Shown here piece after piece: positions 56,306-64,000 of a stretch of DNA of 64,000 nucleotides. Position 1 is the first letter of the stretch. Every line of letters starts with the position of its first letter. Location: the NCBI RefSeq assembly GCF_029263665.1, contig NZ_JAJUFQ010000014.1:1-64000 (forward strand), written 5' to 3'. The position numbers were made by a program, and so were the translations under genes. The DNA comes from Halomonas sp. Lineage in GTDB: Bacteria; Pseudomonadota; Gammaproteobacteria; Pseudomonadales; Halomonadaceae. The notes below the pieces were generated by a model. It made no database searches and had not been told where the DNA came from. It saw nothing but the letters and a program-made list of their open reading frames with translations.

Positions 56306-57577
56306 TTAGCGTGTGATGATGTCTTTCTTGCCGACACCCTTGAGAAAACGTGATGGAGCCAGTGCGGCCGCAAAGCCGGGGAGTGCCTCCCCTGCTACCG
56401 TGGCAGCAACAAGCTCTCCGGTCAGCGCCGAAAGAGTGACGCCCAGATGGCCATGTCCATAGGCTAGACACAACCCCGGCATGCCTGACACATGTCCGAC
56501 CACCGGCAGGCCATCCGGACTCGAATGTCTCACTCCTAACCATTGGCTGGAGGGCATCAGTACGCGCCCGAACAATTCCTCTCCCCAATTCTTCAGATGA
56601 TGCCAGCGTCGAGTATCTGGTACCTGTTTCGGAGCACAGAACTCTGTGGTACCCGCCAGACGCACACCATTGGCCATCGGGGTTGCATAGAAGTGATGTG
56701 CCAGCCAGCCAACTGGACGCACTAATTCAAGCGATGTTGACAATGCAAGGTGATATCCGCGTTCACTGATGACAGGCAGCACTATACCAAGTGACTCGAG
56801 CAAGCGATTGTTGGCAAGCCCTGCACACAGCACCACCGCATCGAAGCGGGTTGTCTCCTGTCCATGCTCCAGCAGCCACCCACCACCTTGCCGTGGACGC
56901 AGGTGTTCAACATGGTCGTTGATACGCTGGACGCCCTGCCTTGCCAGCTGTGTCCACAAGCGCTGGCATACCGCTTGCGGATCCCGCAGAAAGCGGCTGC
57001 CAGGAAAGTAAAGCCCACCCAGCAGACCAGCATCATTCAGCTCCGGCTCCAGAGCCTGTACATCAGCAGCGCCCAAGGCCTCACAACGGATTCCTTCAGC
57101 CTGCTTGCTGTTTGCCATTTCAGACAACCGAGCTGCCATCCTGGTATCACTGCGAATCACCTGCAGGCAGCCACTATCACTCCACAGAGAAGGCTCATCG
57201 AGACTATCAAGCAACTCGTGCTGGGCTTCGACAGCGTGCTCCAGCAACACATTGAGATCCCGATAATGGCGCTGGAACCTTGACGCTGTCGCAGCCCGCA
57301 TGAAGCGTACGGAAAACCCCGCCATTGACAAGGTATAACGCGGATCGATGCTGATGGATGGCGTATTATTGAAGATCTGCCCCGGCAACTGCTTCAGTGT
57401 CTGCCAGCTTGCCAGAGGGCTGTTGGCATAACCGGCTATCAAGCCGGCATTGCCATACGATGCTCCTTCACCTGGCGCTTGCCGGTCGATAAGCGTTACC
57501 TCAAGGCCTTTTGCCCTTAGTGCTCGACAGCTTGCAAGACCAATGATGCCAGCCCCGATGACAGCGATGGATGCCAT
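56306..57577 (-). CDS. FAD-dependent D-amino-acid dehydrogenase-like oxidoreductase (DadA-like)
   Basis: 423 residues of the DAO family. The FAD-binding fold begins IAVIGAGIIGLASCRALRAKG (in part: AVIGAGIIGLASC), with EGASYGNAGLIAGY, and the second half ends in SPDGLPVVGHVSGMPGLCLAYGHGHLG (in part: GLCLAYGHGHLG). Such enzymes oxidatively deaminate D-amino or secondary amino acids and feed electrons to the quinone pool. CAAGGAAG precedes the ATG. It is the third gene of the minus-strand group symporter - 44-residue peptide - oxidoreductase. The actual substrate cannot be told from sequence. Confidence 0.88.
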   Translation of the reverse strand: MASIAVIGAGIIGLASCRALRAKGLEVTLIDRQAPGEGASYGNAGLIAGYANSPLASWQTLKQLPGQIFNNTPSISIDPRYTLSMAGFSVRFMRAATASRFQRHYRDLNVLLEHAVEAQHELLDSLDEPSLWSDSGCLQVIRSDTRMAARLSEMANSKQAEGIRCEALGAADVQALEPELNDAGLLGGLYFPGSRFLRDPQAVCQRLWTQLARQGVQRINDHVEHLRPRQGGGWLLEHGQETTRFDAVVLCAGLANNRLLESLGIVLPVISERGYHLALSTSLELVRPVGWLAHHFYATPMANGVRLAGTTEFCAPKQVPDTRRWHHLKNWGEELFGRVLMPSSQWLGVRHSSPDGLPVVGHVSGMPGLCLAYGHGHLGVTLSALTGELVAATVAGEALPGFAAALAPSRFLKGVGKKDIITR

Positions 57578-57647
57578 GACTGCTTCCTTGTTTGATGACC
57601 AGAAGGGAAATGCGCATCAGGCTTTCAACACTCGCAAGGCTAGTGCC

Positions 57648-57782
57648 TCAACCAGGTTTCGGGCCATCTGCAGAAATTGCTCCACTGCGACAATAGAAGC
57701 GCCAGGAAGCAATACCGACCCCGACAGCAGCAAGCAGACTGATCAGGGAAGCGGCATAGATGCTGAAGCTATAGAGTCCCAT
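57648..57782 (-). CDS. 44-residue membrane peptide between symporter and oxidoreductase
   Basis: A short gene with a good ribosome site (GAGGAGGG 6 bases before the ATG). The peptide reads MGLYSFSIYAASLISLLAAV, then GVGIASWRFYCRSGAISADG, PKPG: one membrane helix (residues ~9-25) and a short basic exposed tail. It starts 13 bases after the symporter stop and ends 70 bases before the oxidoreductase, so it is part of the operon. I do not know the family. Small membrane partners of solute:sodium symporters are known elsewhere and this could be one, by position only. Confidence 0.6.
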   Translation of the reverse strand: MGLYSFSIYAASLISLLAAVGVGIASWRFYCRSGAISADGPKPG

Positions 57783-57795
57783 GGTGATACCCTCC

Positions 57796-59104
57796 TCAAG
57801 CTTGTGTATTCACTGAACTGCCCGGCACACGCCGACACAGGCAGTAAACCGAAACGAAAACACCGATATTGGCCAATACACCAGCGACCAGACTGCTGAT
57901 GCCTGTCATGTCCTGCACAGCGAAAGGCCCCCACTCCCAGAACCCGGTCACGATGGCACCAGCCAGCATGGCGGCGACGGCAGAGCGAGAACAACGTAGA
58001 TCCAGCATCACAGCCAGTACGAACGGCACCAGGATAGTCGGAGCCCAGAGCGTATAACTAAGCAATAGCGCATCAACGATTGAGGTGGCGTACAGAGCAA
58101 AGATGACAGCACCGATGCCAATCAGCAGATTGACCACACGTTCAATCCACAGCTTTTTGCGGTCGCTGACATTCGGGTTGATGAAAGGCTTGTAAATATC
58201 ACTGACGAAACTGACCGCCGCCGAATTCAGGTAGGAGTCGGCTGTCGACATCACCACGGCAAGCAGTGATGCCAGCACCAATCCCGTCAAGCCGACAGGC
58301 AGGGCATCACGAATCAGCGTAGGCACTGCAAAGTCAGGGATAATGCCAGGATACTGCAGGACGGCAACCAGCCCGATCGTGGCGCTGATAAAGTAAAATA
58401 CCAAGCCAAAACCACCTGCGACGGTATACCCGATGCGTGCATGACGGGCATCAGGAGCGGATAGCGCCCGTTGGGTATAAGGCGGTACCAGTGTTTCACC
58501 AAGCAGGAAAGCCAGGAAAATGCTAGCGAAGGCACTCACCGAGTAGTTGCCCATGATGGAAAAGTGCGTCTCCGGCAGCGCAGCTACAAGCGCTTCTGTG
58601 CCTCCAACCTGATGTACCCCGATCATCATCGTAAGCGGCAGGAACACTGCCAGCATCAGGAACTGGATAACGTCCGTCTGGATCACTGCCCACATGCCGC
58701 CAATGGTCGAATAGAGCAGTACCACTCCCATGCCAATGATAATGCCAGTAGCCGTATCAATACCCACGATGGCATGAAAGACAGTCCCTACGGCAAGCGC
58801 CTGAGCACCAAGAATCCCAATACAGAAAACCACTGAAAACACACCGGTTGCCAGGCGTGCAGTTGGCCCAAAATGGTGGGCCATGATGTCGCCAACTGTA
58901 TGTGCATTGGCATAACGCTTGCCCCATCGAGGCTCCGCCACCAAGAAAGGAGGCCGCCAGCGTGGCAAACAATACTGGCCAGATAATTCGATTGCCAGCG
59001 ACAGCAAAGTCAGCGCTACCGGAGACTCTTTTAGCACTGCGATATCCTACAAGAATCAGGATGATGAAATACGTGACAAGACCCAGGAGGTCGAAAGGAT
59101 GCAT
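57796..59104 (-). pseudogene. Solute:sodium symporter (SSS family), frameshifted
   Basis: Two reading frames make up one SSS transporter. From ATG 59104 (AGAGGG upstream) the first 64 residues run to FLGGGASMG. The rest, beginning KRYANAHTVGDIMAHHFG, continues in a different frame to 57796. Removing one G from the GGGG run on the minus strand (58922-58925) joins them as SMGKRYANAHT, giving 435 residues with about a dozen membrane helices. The second part has TSSIGG-like features (YSTIGGMWAVIQTDVIQF) and the Na-site-type stretch STADSYLNSAAVSFVSDIYK. It would import an organic solute, perhaps the substrate of the DadA-like enzyme. The shift may be a true mutation or a sequencing error. Confidence 0.85.
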
Positions 59105-59217
59105 TGCGGTACCCTCTTTGTAGACATTATTGGGTGCCTTCAGGATCATTTTCTCTGGACATAAACACAACTTAGACATATTTATGTATTTATAAATTCA
59201 ATCTATACGTATCACTG

Positions 59218-60165
59218 ATGAAGATTCGCCACCACCTGCGTCAACTGCAGATCTTTCAGGAAGTCGTGCGTGCCGGCAGCCTCACAAAGGCGGCCCGCCG
59301 TCTCGAATTGAGCCAACCGGCAGTAAGTGCTGCCATCGCCAATCTCGAGCAGGAGGTCGGCTTTCTGCTCTTCCGGCGTAATCACTATGGCACCGAGCTG
59401 ACGCTCGAAGCCGAATATCTGGCGGAAGGGGTGGAGCGTGTGCTCACCTCACTCAAGCACCTCGGAGAACTCAGTGACGGGCTACGTCAGGGGCGAGCCG
59501 GTAAGCTACTGGTTGGCTGCAAGCCAGGCATGTCGCTGAGTGTCATGCCTCGGATCATGGCTGACTATCTTAGCGACTATCCTGATAGTCAGTTGTCCCT
59601 GCAAACCTTCAGCTCACTGCACATTCGAGATGCAGTGTCCGAAGGACAGTTTGATGTCGGTGTGATCGAGATTCAGGATGACATGCATGCACTCGATGTT
59701 ACCCGCTATGGTATACGGCTCTATCTTGTACTGCCCGAGAATAGTCCTCTCATCGGTCATGAAACAGTCACCGCTGAAGACTTGAATGGACTGCCATTCA
59801 TCTGTCTCGACGAACATCATCAGAGCACCATCAAGCTGCGCAATGTCATGCGCGCGGCAGGAGTGAATGTGCATGTCGTGGTCTCAACACACCTGTTTCC
59901 GTCGGCCATCGGACTTTCCAACCAAGGGATTGGCCACACTCTCGTCGATGCCCTGACGGCAGAGCAATTCATGACACGCCGAGACAGTAGAATCACTGTA
60001 GTGCCCTTTGAGCCATCGATTGATCTCGATATTGCAGTGGTGACATCGCGCTACCATTCACCATCTAGGCAGTGCCAGGGGTTTCTGCCCTATCTGCATG
60101 CCAGCATTGAAGCGTGCCAGCGGCATTCACAACAGTTCGGTGCTCGCACTTCTGCCGGCCCATGA
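59218..60165 (+). CDS. LysR-family transcriptional regulator
   Basis: 315 residues. The N-terminal winged helix-turn-helix (LRQLQIFQEVVRAGSLTKAARRLELSQPAVSAAIANLEQ, seen in parts: AGSLTKAARRLELSQPAVS) is followed by the effector-binding domain (GLPFICLDEHH, LSNQGIGHTLVDAL). It is divergent to the symporter operon, with 113 bases between the starts, so it probably controls that operon in response to the transported solute. Inducer unknown. Confidence 0.92.
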   Translation: MKIRHHLRQLQIFQEVVRAGSLTKAARRLELSQPAVSAAIANLEQEVGFLLFRRNHYGTELTLEAEYLAEGVERVLTSLKHLGELSDGLRQGRAGKLLVGCKPGMSLSVMPRIMADYLSDYPDSQLSLQTFSSLHIRDAVSEGQFDVGVIEIQDDMHALDVTRYGIRLYLVLPENSPLIGHETVTAEDLNGLPFICLDEHHQSTIKLRNVMRAAGVNVHVVVSTHLFPSAIGLSNQGIGHTLVDALTAEQFMTRRDSRITVVPFEPSIDLDIAVVTSRYHSPSRQCQGFLPYLHASIEACQRHSQQFGARTSAGP

Positions 60166-60219
60166 CGAGCTATTACAGCGAAGTATCGATCCTTCCGCTC
60201 GATAGTACGCAACAAATAA

Positions 60220-60249
60220 AAATGCCCCGAAGCTCGCTTCGGGGCATTT
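60220..60249. terminator. Bidirectional terminator between LysR and PhoX genes
   Basis: 14-bp stem AAATGCCCCGAAGC / GCTTCGGGGCATTT with a very short loop, flanked by A-rich and T-rich ends. It lies between two convergent genes. Confidence 0.9.
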
Positions 60250-60279
60250 CTTGCCACTCATGAATGAGTCATCAGCGTA

Positions 60280-62403
60280 TTACAGACCGATCTGACCGCC
60301 ATCTTCCTTCTGGATGACCACGGTGGATGCCCGCGGACGCACGGTGCCAGAGGTCACCGCGGTGGCATCGCTGCCAGAAGGCCAGTTGGCCGGATGCTGA
60401 ATGTTGACGAACATGGCGGTCTTGTCCGGTGTGAAGTAGATGCCGGTCACTTCACAGCCATTCGGACCAACGAAGAAGCGCTTGAGCAGTTCCTGGTTGT
60501 CGGCAGATACCACCGCTGCGCTCCCGTCACTCTTCTCCAGCGCAGCGGGAACCACGGCCAGCACCTGATCGTTGGTGTGATCAGCGACTCCGGCATAGCC
60601 GTTGTCCGTCTCGATCCACAGGATGCCCTGGCCCTCGCCTCGCTCGTCGTAGCACAGGCCATCCGGGCTGGCAAACTGGTTGGCTTCCGTCAAGCCAGAC
60701 AGGTTGTCAGTGTCGGCGGCAGCCGCACCGAAGACGAACACTTCCCATTGGAAGTCTGTGCTGTCACCTTCACGCCAGCGGATGATCTGTCCACCTTCGT
60801 TGTTGGCACGGGGATTGGGGGCATTGATCGGTGCAGAAGCAAAACCGGTACCTGGCTCCTGGATGTCATCACCCTGATTGTAGGTCGGATCAGAACCTTC
60901 CTCGGTGCGCTTGGAGTTATTGGTCAGGGTCATGAAGACCTCTCCGGAAGTCGGGTCCACCGCGCCCCATTCCGGGCGGTCCATCGGAGTGGCTCCCAAC
61001 AGGTCTGCCGCATCACAAGTATTGACGATGATGCCGGCCAGGTCGTCCGCTTCCAGCTCAAGTGCTTCCGCCAGGGTTTTGCCGTCCTTGGTCTGGGTGT
61101 CCGGTGTCAGCGGCAACCATTCACCGCTGCCATCATCGTTGAAGCGCGCGACATACAGCGTGCCCTTGTCCAGATACTTGGCACCGATGGCCAGACGATC
61201 GCCCTCGGCTCCCGGGGTGTTGGCATCCGCTGGGTCCCAGGCCGCATCAGTGACGAATTTGTAGATGTACTCGTTGCGTGAATCGTGGCCAGTGTAGAAC
61301 ACCAGCGGCTCGCCGGCGACCAGCTTGCCAGGCCAGCAACCTTCATGGCGGAAACGTCCCAGTGCGGTTCGCTTGACCGCCTGAGCTCCGGTATAAGGGT
61401 CGATTTCGACGATATAGCCAAAGGTACGCGGCTCGTTGCGATAGTCACCACTGGCATCATCGGCATTCGGGGTGGCGTTGAAACGTGCAAACTCGCCATC
61501 CTGCTCGCTGGCATCGCCCATGGCGGTTTCCCAACCATAACGACCACGCCCTGTCGCCACACCAAGGCGATCATCGTCACGCTCACGACCTTCATCCTTG
61601 ACGAAGTATTCCGGCCAATTCTCCTCACAGGTCAGATACGTTCCCCATGGGGTATAGCCATTGGCACAGTTGTTGTTGGTACCGCGTGCCTGGGTACCAT
61701 CAGGAGAAAACAGGGTCTTGACGTAATCGCTGCCAGCAACCGGACCAGATAGCGTCATGGTCGTTGCACTGGTGTAACGCTTGTTGAAGGGCGAGCCCTG
61801 GACGTGGTTCCAGCTACCATCTTCCGCTTTCTTCAGTTCGACCAGTGTGATGCCCTGGGCGTTGATCTCGGTGCGTACTTCGTCAGCCGGGCGCTTGCCT
61901 TCCGCCATATTGGTCGGGCCACCCTGCGGAGCCCAGAGTGCGTTCTCATCGATATATTCATTGTTGAGCGCCAGCACGAAGCGGCTGGACTCAGTGGACG
62001 ACTCCAGAGCAAAGCCGTACATGCCATCATGGTGCATGCCGACGCTATTGGCCTGGATCTCGGGCGTCATGGCCAGGTCGTCGGCCCATTCCGGTGCACT
62101 GTCATTCAGCGGTGTCGCCCAGGGAATCAACACCTGTGCGGTATAGCCTTTGGGAACAACCACAGCATCCGTGCGCGAGCCAGCAACAGATTCAAACGCC
62201 AGGGTCAGGGGTTTCTTGGCCATGCCATTGTTCTTTTCGTTGGCAAAGGCAGACAGTCCGAAGCCTCCAAGCATGCTCAAGGCTGCCATGCCAAGGCCAC
62301 CCTTCATCACAGCACGGCGCGACACATGGCGCTCGAGGACGGAGGAGAATGGTTCGTTGGTGCTGGAGTTAAACAGGTGATGATTTTCGATTTCCTTGCT
62401 CAT
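60280..62403 (-). CDS. PhoX-like alkaline phosphatase (DUF839), Tat-exported
   Basis: 707 residues. A twin-arginine signal (SRRAVMKGGLGMAALSMLGG) near residue 30 predicts export through Tat. The body matches PhoX/DUF839: EWADDLAMTPEIQANSVGMH (20), NCANGYTPWGTYLTCEENWPEYF in part (TPWGTYLTCEENWPE), RFRHEGCWPGKL, WGAVDPTSGEVFMTLTNN and the C-terminal MFVNIQHP. Relatives are Ca/Fe-dependent phosphomonoesterases released on phosphate starvation; ppk lies a few kb upstream. No obvious Pho box was found. Substrate is inferred from family. Confidence 0.9.
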   Translation of the reverse strand: MSKEIENHHLFNSSTNEPFSSVLERHVSRRAVMKGGLGMAALSMLGGFGLSAFANEKNNGMAKKPLTLAFESVAGSRTDAVVVPKGYTAQVLIPWATPLNDSAPEWADDLAMTPEIQANSVGMHHDGMYGFALESSTESSRFVLALNNEYIDENALWAPQGGPTNMAEGKRPADEVRTEINAQGITLVELKKAEDGSWNHVQGSPFNKRYTSATTMTLSGPVAGSDYVKTLFSPDGTQARGTNNNCANGYTPWGTYLTCEENWPEYFVKDEGRERDDDRLGVATGRGRYGWETAMGDASEQDGEFARFNATPNADDASGDYRNEPRTFGYIVEIDPYTGAQAVKRTALGRFRHEGCWPGKLVAGEPLVFYTGHDSRNEYIYKFVTDAAWDPADANTPGAEGDRLAIGAKYLDKGTLYVARFNDDGSGEWLPLTPDTQTKDGKTLAEALELEADDLAGIIVNTCDAADLLGATPMDRPEWGAVDPTSGEVFMTLTNNSKRTEEGSDPTYNQGDDIQEPGTGFASAPINAPNPRANNEGGQIIRWREGDSTDFQWEVFVFGAAAADTDNLSGLTEANQFASPDGLCYDERGEGQGILWIETDNGYAGVADHTNDQVLAVVPAALEKSDGSAAVVSADNQELLKRFFVGPNGCEVTGIYFTPDKTAMFVNIQHPANWPSGSDATAVTSGTVRPRASTVVIQKEDGGQIGL

Positions 62404-62571
62404 TATCCTTACCTCAGAGGCCAGTCTTGCAGGGGGGATGTCCCACAGGTCCGATCGGCGAGGCTACAGCGGAAAAGTGACAATTGCATGACGCGCGCCT
62501 GGCATCATTCAGTGCGTTGTCATCGGCATATCGGCATACTGGAGCATCATTTGGACAAGGAGGGAGCGGTG

Positions 62572-63222
62572 GTGTCGAACAGTGTTATCACCTCAGGGAA
62601 GAGAGGATTTGCCATCATGCTGGTGCTTGGATTGAGCGGCTGTGCGGCCTTCTCTCCAGCTCCCCCCTCTCACCAGGATAATCTGTGCGAAGTCTTCCGC
62701 GAACAGCCCGACTGGTACGATGATGCTCGCGATTCCTACGACAAGTGGGGGACCCCCATCTGGACTCAGATGGCCTTCATCAAGCGTGAATCTTCCTACC
62801 AGAGCCATATCCGGCCGCCACGCACCAAGCTGTGGGGTTTCATTCCCTGGAAACGCCCATCCTCTGCCTATGGTTACCCTCAGGCACAGGATCCTGTATG
62901 GGATGAGTATGAAGACGAAGTCGGCGGCGTCTTCGCCAGCCGCTCCGACATGCAGGATGCCACAGACTTCATCGGTTGGTACAACGCCCGCACCCAGCGC
63001 ATGACCGGGGTGTCGCTGAGTAACCCGGAGCACCTGTATCTGGCCTACCATGAAGGACAGGGGGGGTATCAGCGCGGCAGCTACCGTAACAAGCCGGCGG
63101 TTCAGAGAGTAGCTCGGGAGGTCTCTGCCACGGCTTCCCGATACCGCGCTCAATTGTCATCGTGCGAGGCCGAATTCCAGTGCGATGGTTTCTTTGAATT
63201 CGGCCCCTTCTGCAAGGCTTGA
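62572..63222 (+). CDS. Lipoprotein with lysozyme-like (SLT-type) features
   Basis: 216 residues. The lipoprotein signal is VSNSVITSGKRGFAIMLVLG then LSGC (lipobox). The mature part has WTQMAFIKRESSYQSHIRPP with the Glu expected of transglycosylases, AYGYPQAQDP, and YLAYHEGQGGYQRGSY, all like the SLT/lysozyme fold. It might trim peptidoglycan; family assignment is tentative. The start is a GTG at 62572, with AAGGAGGG 7 bases ahead; a GTG at 62569 and an ATG at 62617 are less good. Larger open frames upstream are shadows of the phosphatase gene. Confidence 0.8.
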   Translation: MSNSVITSGKRGFAIMLVLGLSGCAAFSPAPPSHQDNLCEVFREQPDWYDDARDSYDKWGTPIWTQMAFIKRESSYQSHIRPPRTKLWGFIPWKRPSSAYGYPQAQDPVWDEYEDEVGGVFASRSDMQDATDFIGWYNARTQRMTGVSLSNPEHLYLAYHEGQGGYQRGSYRNKPAVQRVAREVSATASRYRAQLSSCEAEFQCDGFFEFGPFCKA

Positions 63223-63223
63223 T

Positions 63224-64000
63224 TCAGGCTTGGCTCAAGCGCTCTGCAGCCAGGTTCAACAGATGCTCGGTGGTCTCCCAACCGATGCAGGCGTCGGTGA
63301 CGGAGACCCCATAACGCAGCTTTCCCGGCTGCAATGGTTGCTTGCCTTCGTGCAGATGGCTCTCCAGCATCACTCCCACCAATGAGGTGTTCCCTGCCAC
63401 ACGCTGACTGAGAACATCAAGCAGGACTTCGCTCTGACGACGGTGATCCTTGCGCGCATTGGCATGGCTGCAATCCACCATCAACCGTGGAGCCAGGCCC
63501 GCACTGGTGATGGCCCGGCGAGCCGCGGCAACAGAGTCGGCATCATAATTGGGTTGACCATGCCCACCGCGCAACACCAGATGGGTATGCGGGTTGCCTT
63601 GGGTGATCTTCATCATCGGCCGCCCATCGCTGCCAATGGCAAAGTGTTGATGAGGATGAGCGGCAGACTGCATGGCATCCAGGGCGACCTGAACATCACC
63701 GTTGGTCGCATTCTTGAAGCCGACGACCGCTTCCAGGCCGCTGGCCAACTCACGATGCAGCTGGGATTCTGTAGTACGTGCACCGATGGCCACCCATGCC
63801 AACAGGTCATCGAGGTAGGAAGTGATCATCGGCTGCAGGATTTCCGTCGCCACCGGCAACCCCAGTTCGACGATATCGCGCATCAGCTTGCGCGATACTT
63901 CCAGGCCTCGGCGTATATCCCCCGTACCATTCAACCCTGGATCGTAGGCCATGCCCTTCCAACCGACCGTCGTCCGCGGTTTCTCCACATACACTCGCAT
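63224..64000 (-). CDS. 3-deoxy-7-phosphoheptulonate synthase, C-terminal part (partial)
   Basis: 259 residues of a class I DAHP synthase (AroF/G/H type) whose N-terminus lies beyond the window. Visible are MRVYVEKPRTTVGWKGMAYD, GARTTESQLHRELASGL, FKNATNGDVQVALDAM, LRGGHGQPNYD and MVDCSHANARKDHRRQ. It condenses phosphoenolpyruvate and erythrose 4-phosphate, the first step of aromatic amino acid synthesis. The stop is one base past the lipoprotein stop on the other strand. Which feedback class it belongs to cannot be judged from this part. Confidence 0.95.
   Translation of the reverse strand: MRVYVEKPRTTVGWKGMAYDPGLNGTGDIRRGLEVSRKLMRDIVELGLPVATEILQPMITSYLDDLLAWVAIGARTTESQLHRELASGLEAVVGFKNATNGDVQVALDAMQSAAHPHQHFAIGSDGRPMMKITQGNPHTHLVLRGGHGQPNYDADSVAAARRAITSAGLAPRLMVDCSHANARKDHRRQSEVLLDVLSQRVAGNTSLVGVMLESHLHEGKQPLQPGKLRYGVSVTDACIGWETTEHLLNLAAERLSQA

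Noticed and set aside
61804..62571. N-terminal extension of the lipoprotein frame
   Set aside because: It overlaps the PhoX-like gene on the other strand; the lipoprotein signal and ribosome site place the start near 62572.

Overview
The window looks like a chromosomal segment of a moderately GC-rich gammaproteobacterium, most likely of the Halomonadaceae (Halomonas, Chromohalobacter, Kushneria type). That placement is an inference from gene order (hofQ/pilQ-aroK-aroB, hslVU next to a SPOR protein and argS, ubiE-ubiJ-ubiB, hisE-tatABC) and from protein resemblance; no rRNA is present to confirm it. No tRNA, rRNA, CRISPR array or insertion sequence was recognised.

Positions 1 to about 16,500 are accessory and concern secretion. 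The window opens inside a giant BapA/LapA-like adhesin (Ig-like repeats, then RTX nonapeptides), followed by its type I secretion apparatus: TolC-like outer membrane protein, ABC transporter with a C39-like but non-proteolytic domain, and HlyD-like adaptor. Next comes a visibly AT-richer island (about 7,000-12,900) with a second HlyD-like adaptor, an ABC transporter with an intact C39 protease, an ATP-grasp ligase and two small peptides with double-glycine leaders. One peptide carries two identical TTLALGEE cores exactly 20 residues apart. TTxxxxEE is the core motif of plesiocin-type graspetides, in which an ATP-grasp enzyme joins Thr hydroxyls to Glu carboxylates. I read this as a complete candidate graspetide pathway: precursor, ligase, leader protease/exporter and adaptor. 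A hairpin separates precursor from ligase. Beyond it lies an 838-residue Gly/Leu/Asp-rich protein made of two ~311-residue repeats and short tandem repeats, possibly another type I substrate.

From about 16,500 to 38,300 the genes are mostly housekeeping on the minus strand: eno, kdsA, pyrG, gltD/gltB (glutamate synthase), an aquaporin, aroB-aroK, a compact secretin operon in which PilM-PilN and PilO-PilP are each fused, a NAD(P)-dependent malic enzyme and rpmE. mrcA (PBP1a) is divergent from the pil operon. From 38,500 to 51,200 plus-strand genes follow: priA, argS, a SPOR-domain protein, hslV-hslU, a DUF971 protein, ubiE-ubiJ-ubiB (ubiquinone), hisE and tatA-tatB-tatC.

From 51,200 to the end: ytoQ and elbB (minus), hemB and ppk (plus), a catabolic operon (frameshifted solute:sodium symporter, a 44-residue membrane peptide, a DadA-like FAD oxidoreductase) with a divergent LysR regulator, a Tat-exported PhoX-like phosphatase that would depend on the tatABC genes in this window, a lipoprotein with lysozyme-like features, and the C-terminal part of a DAHP synthase.
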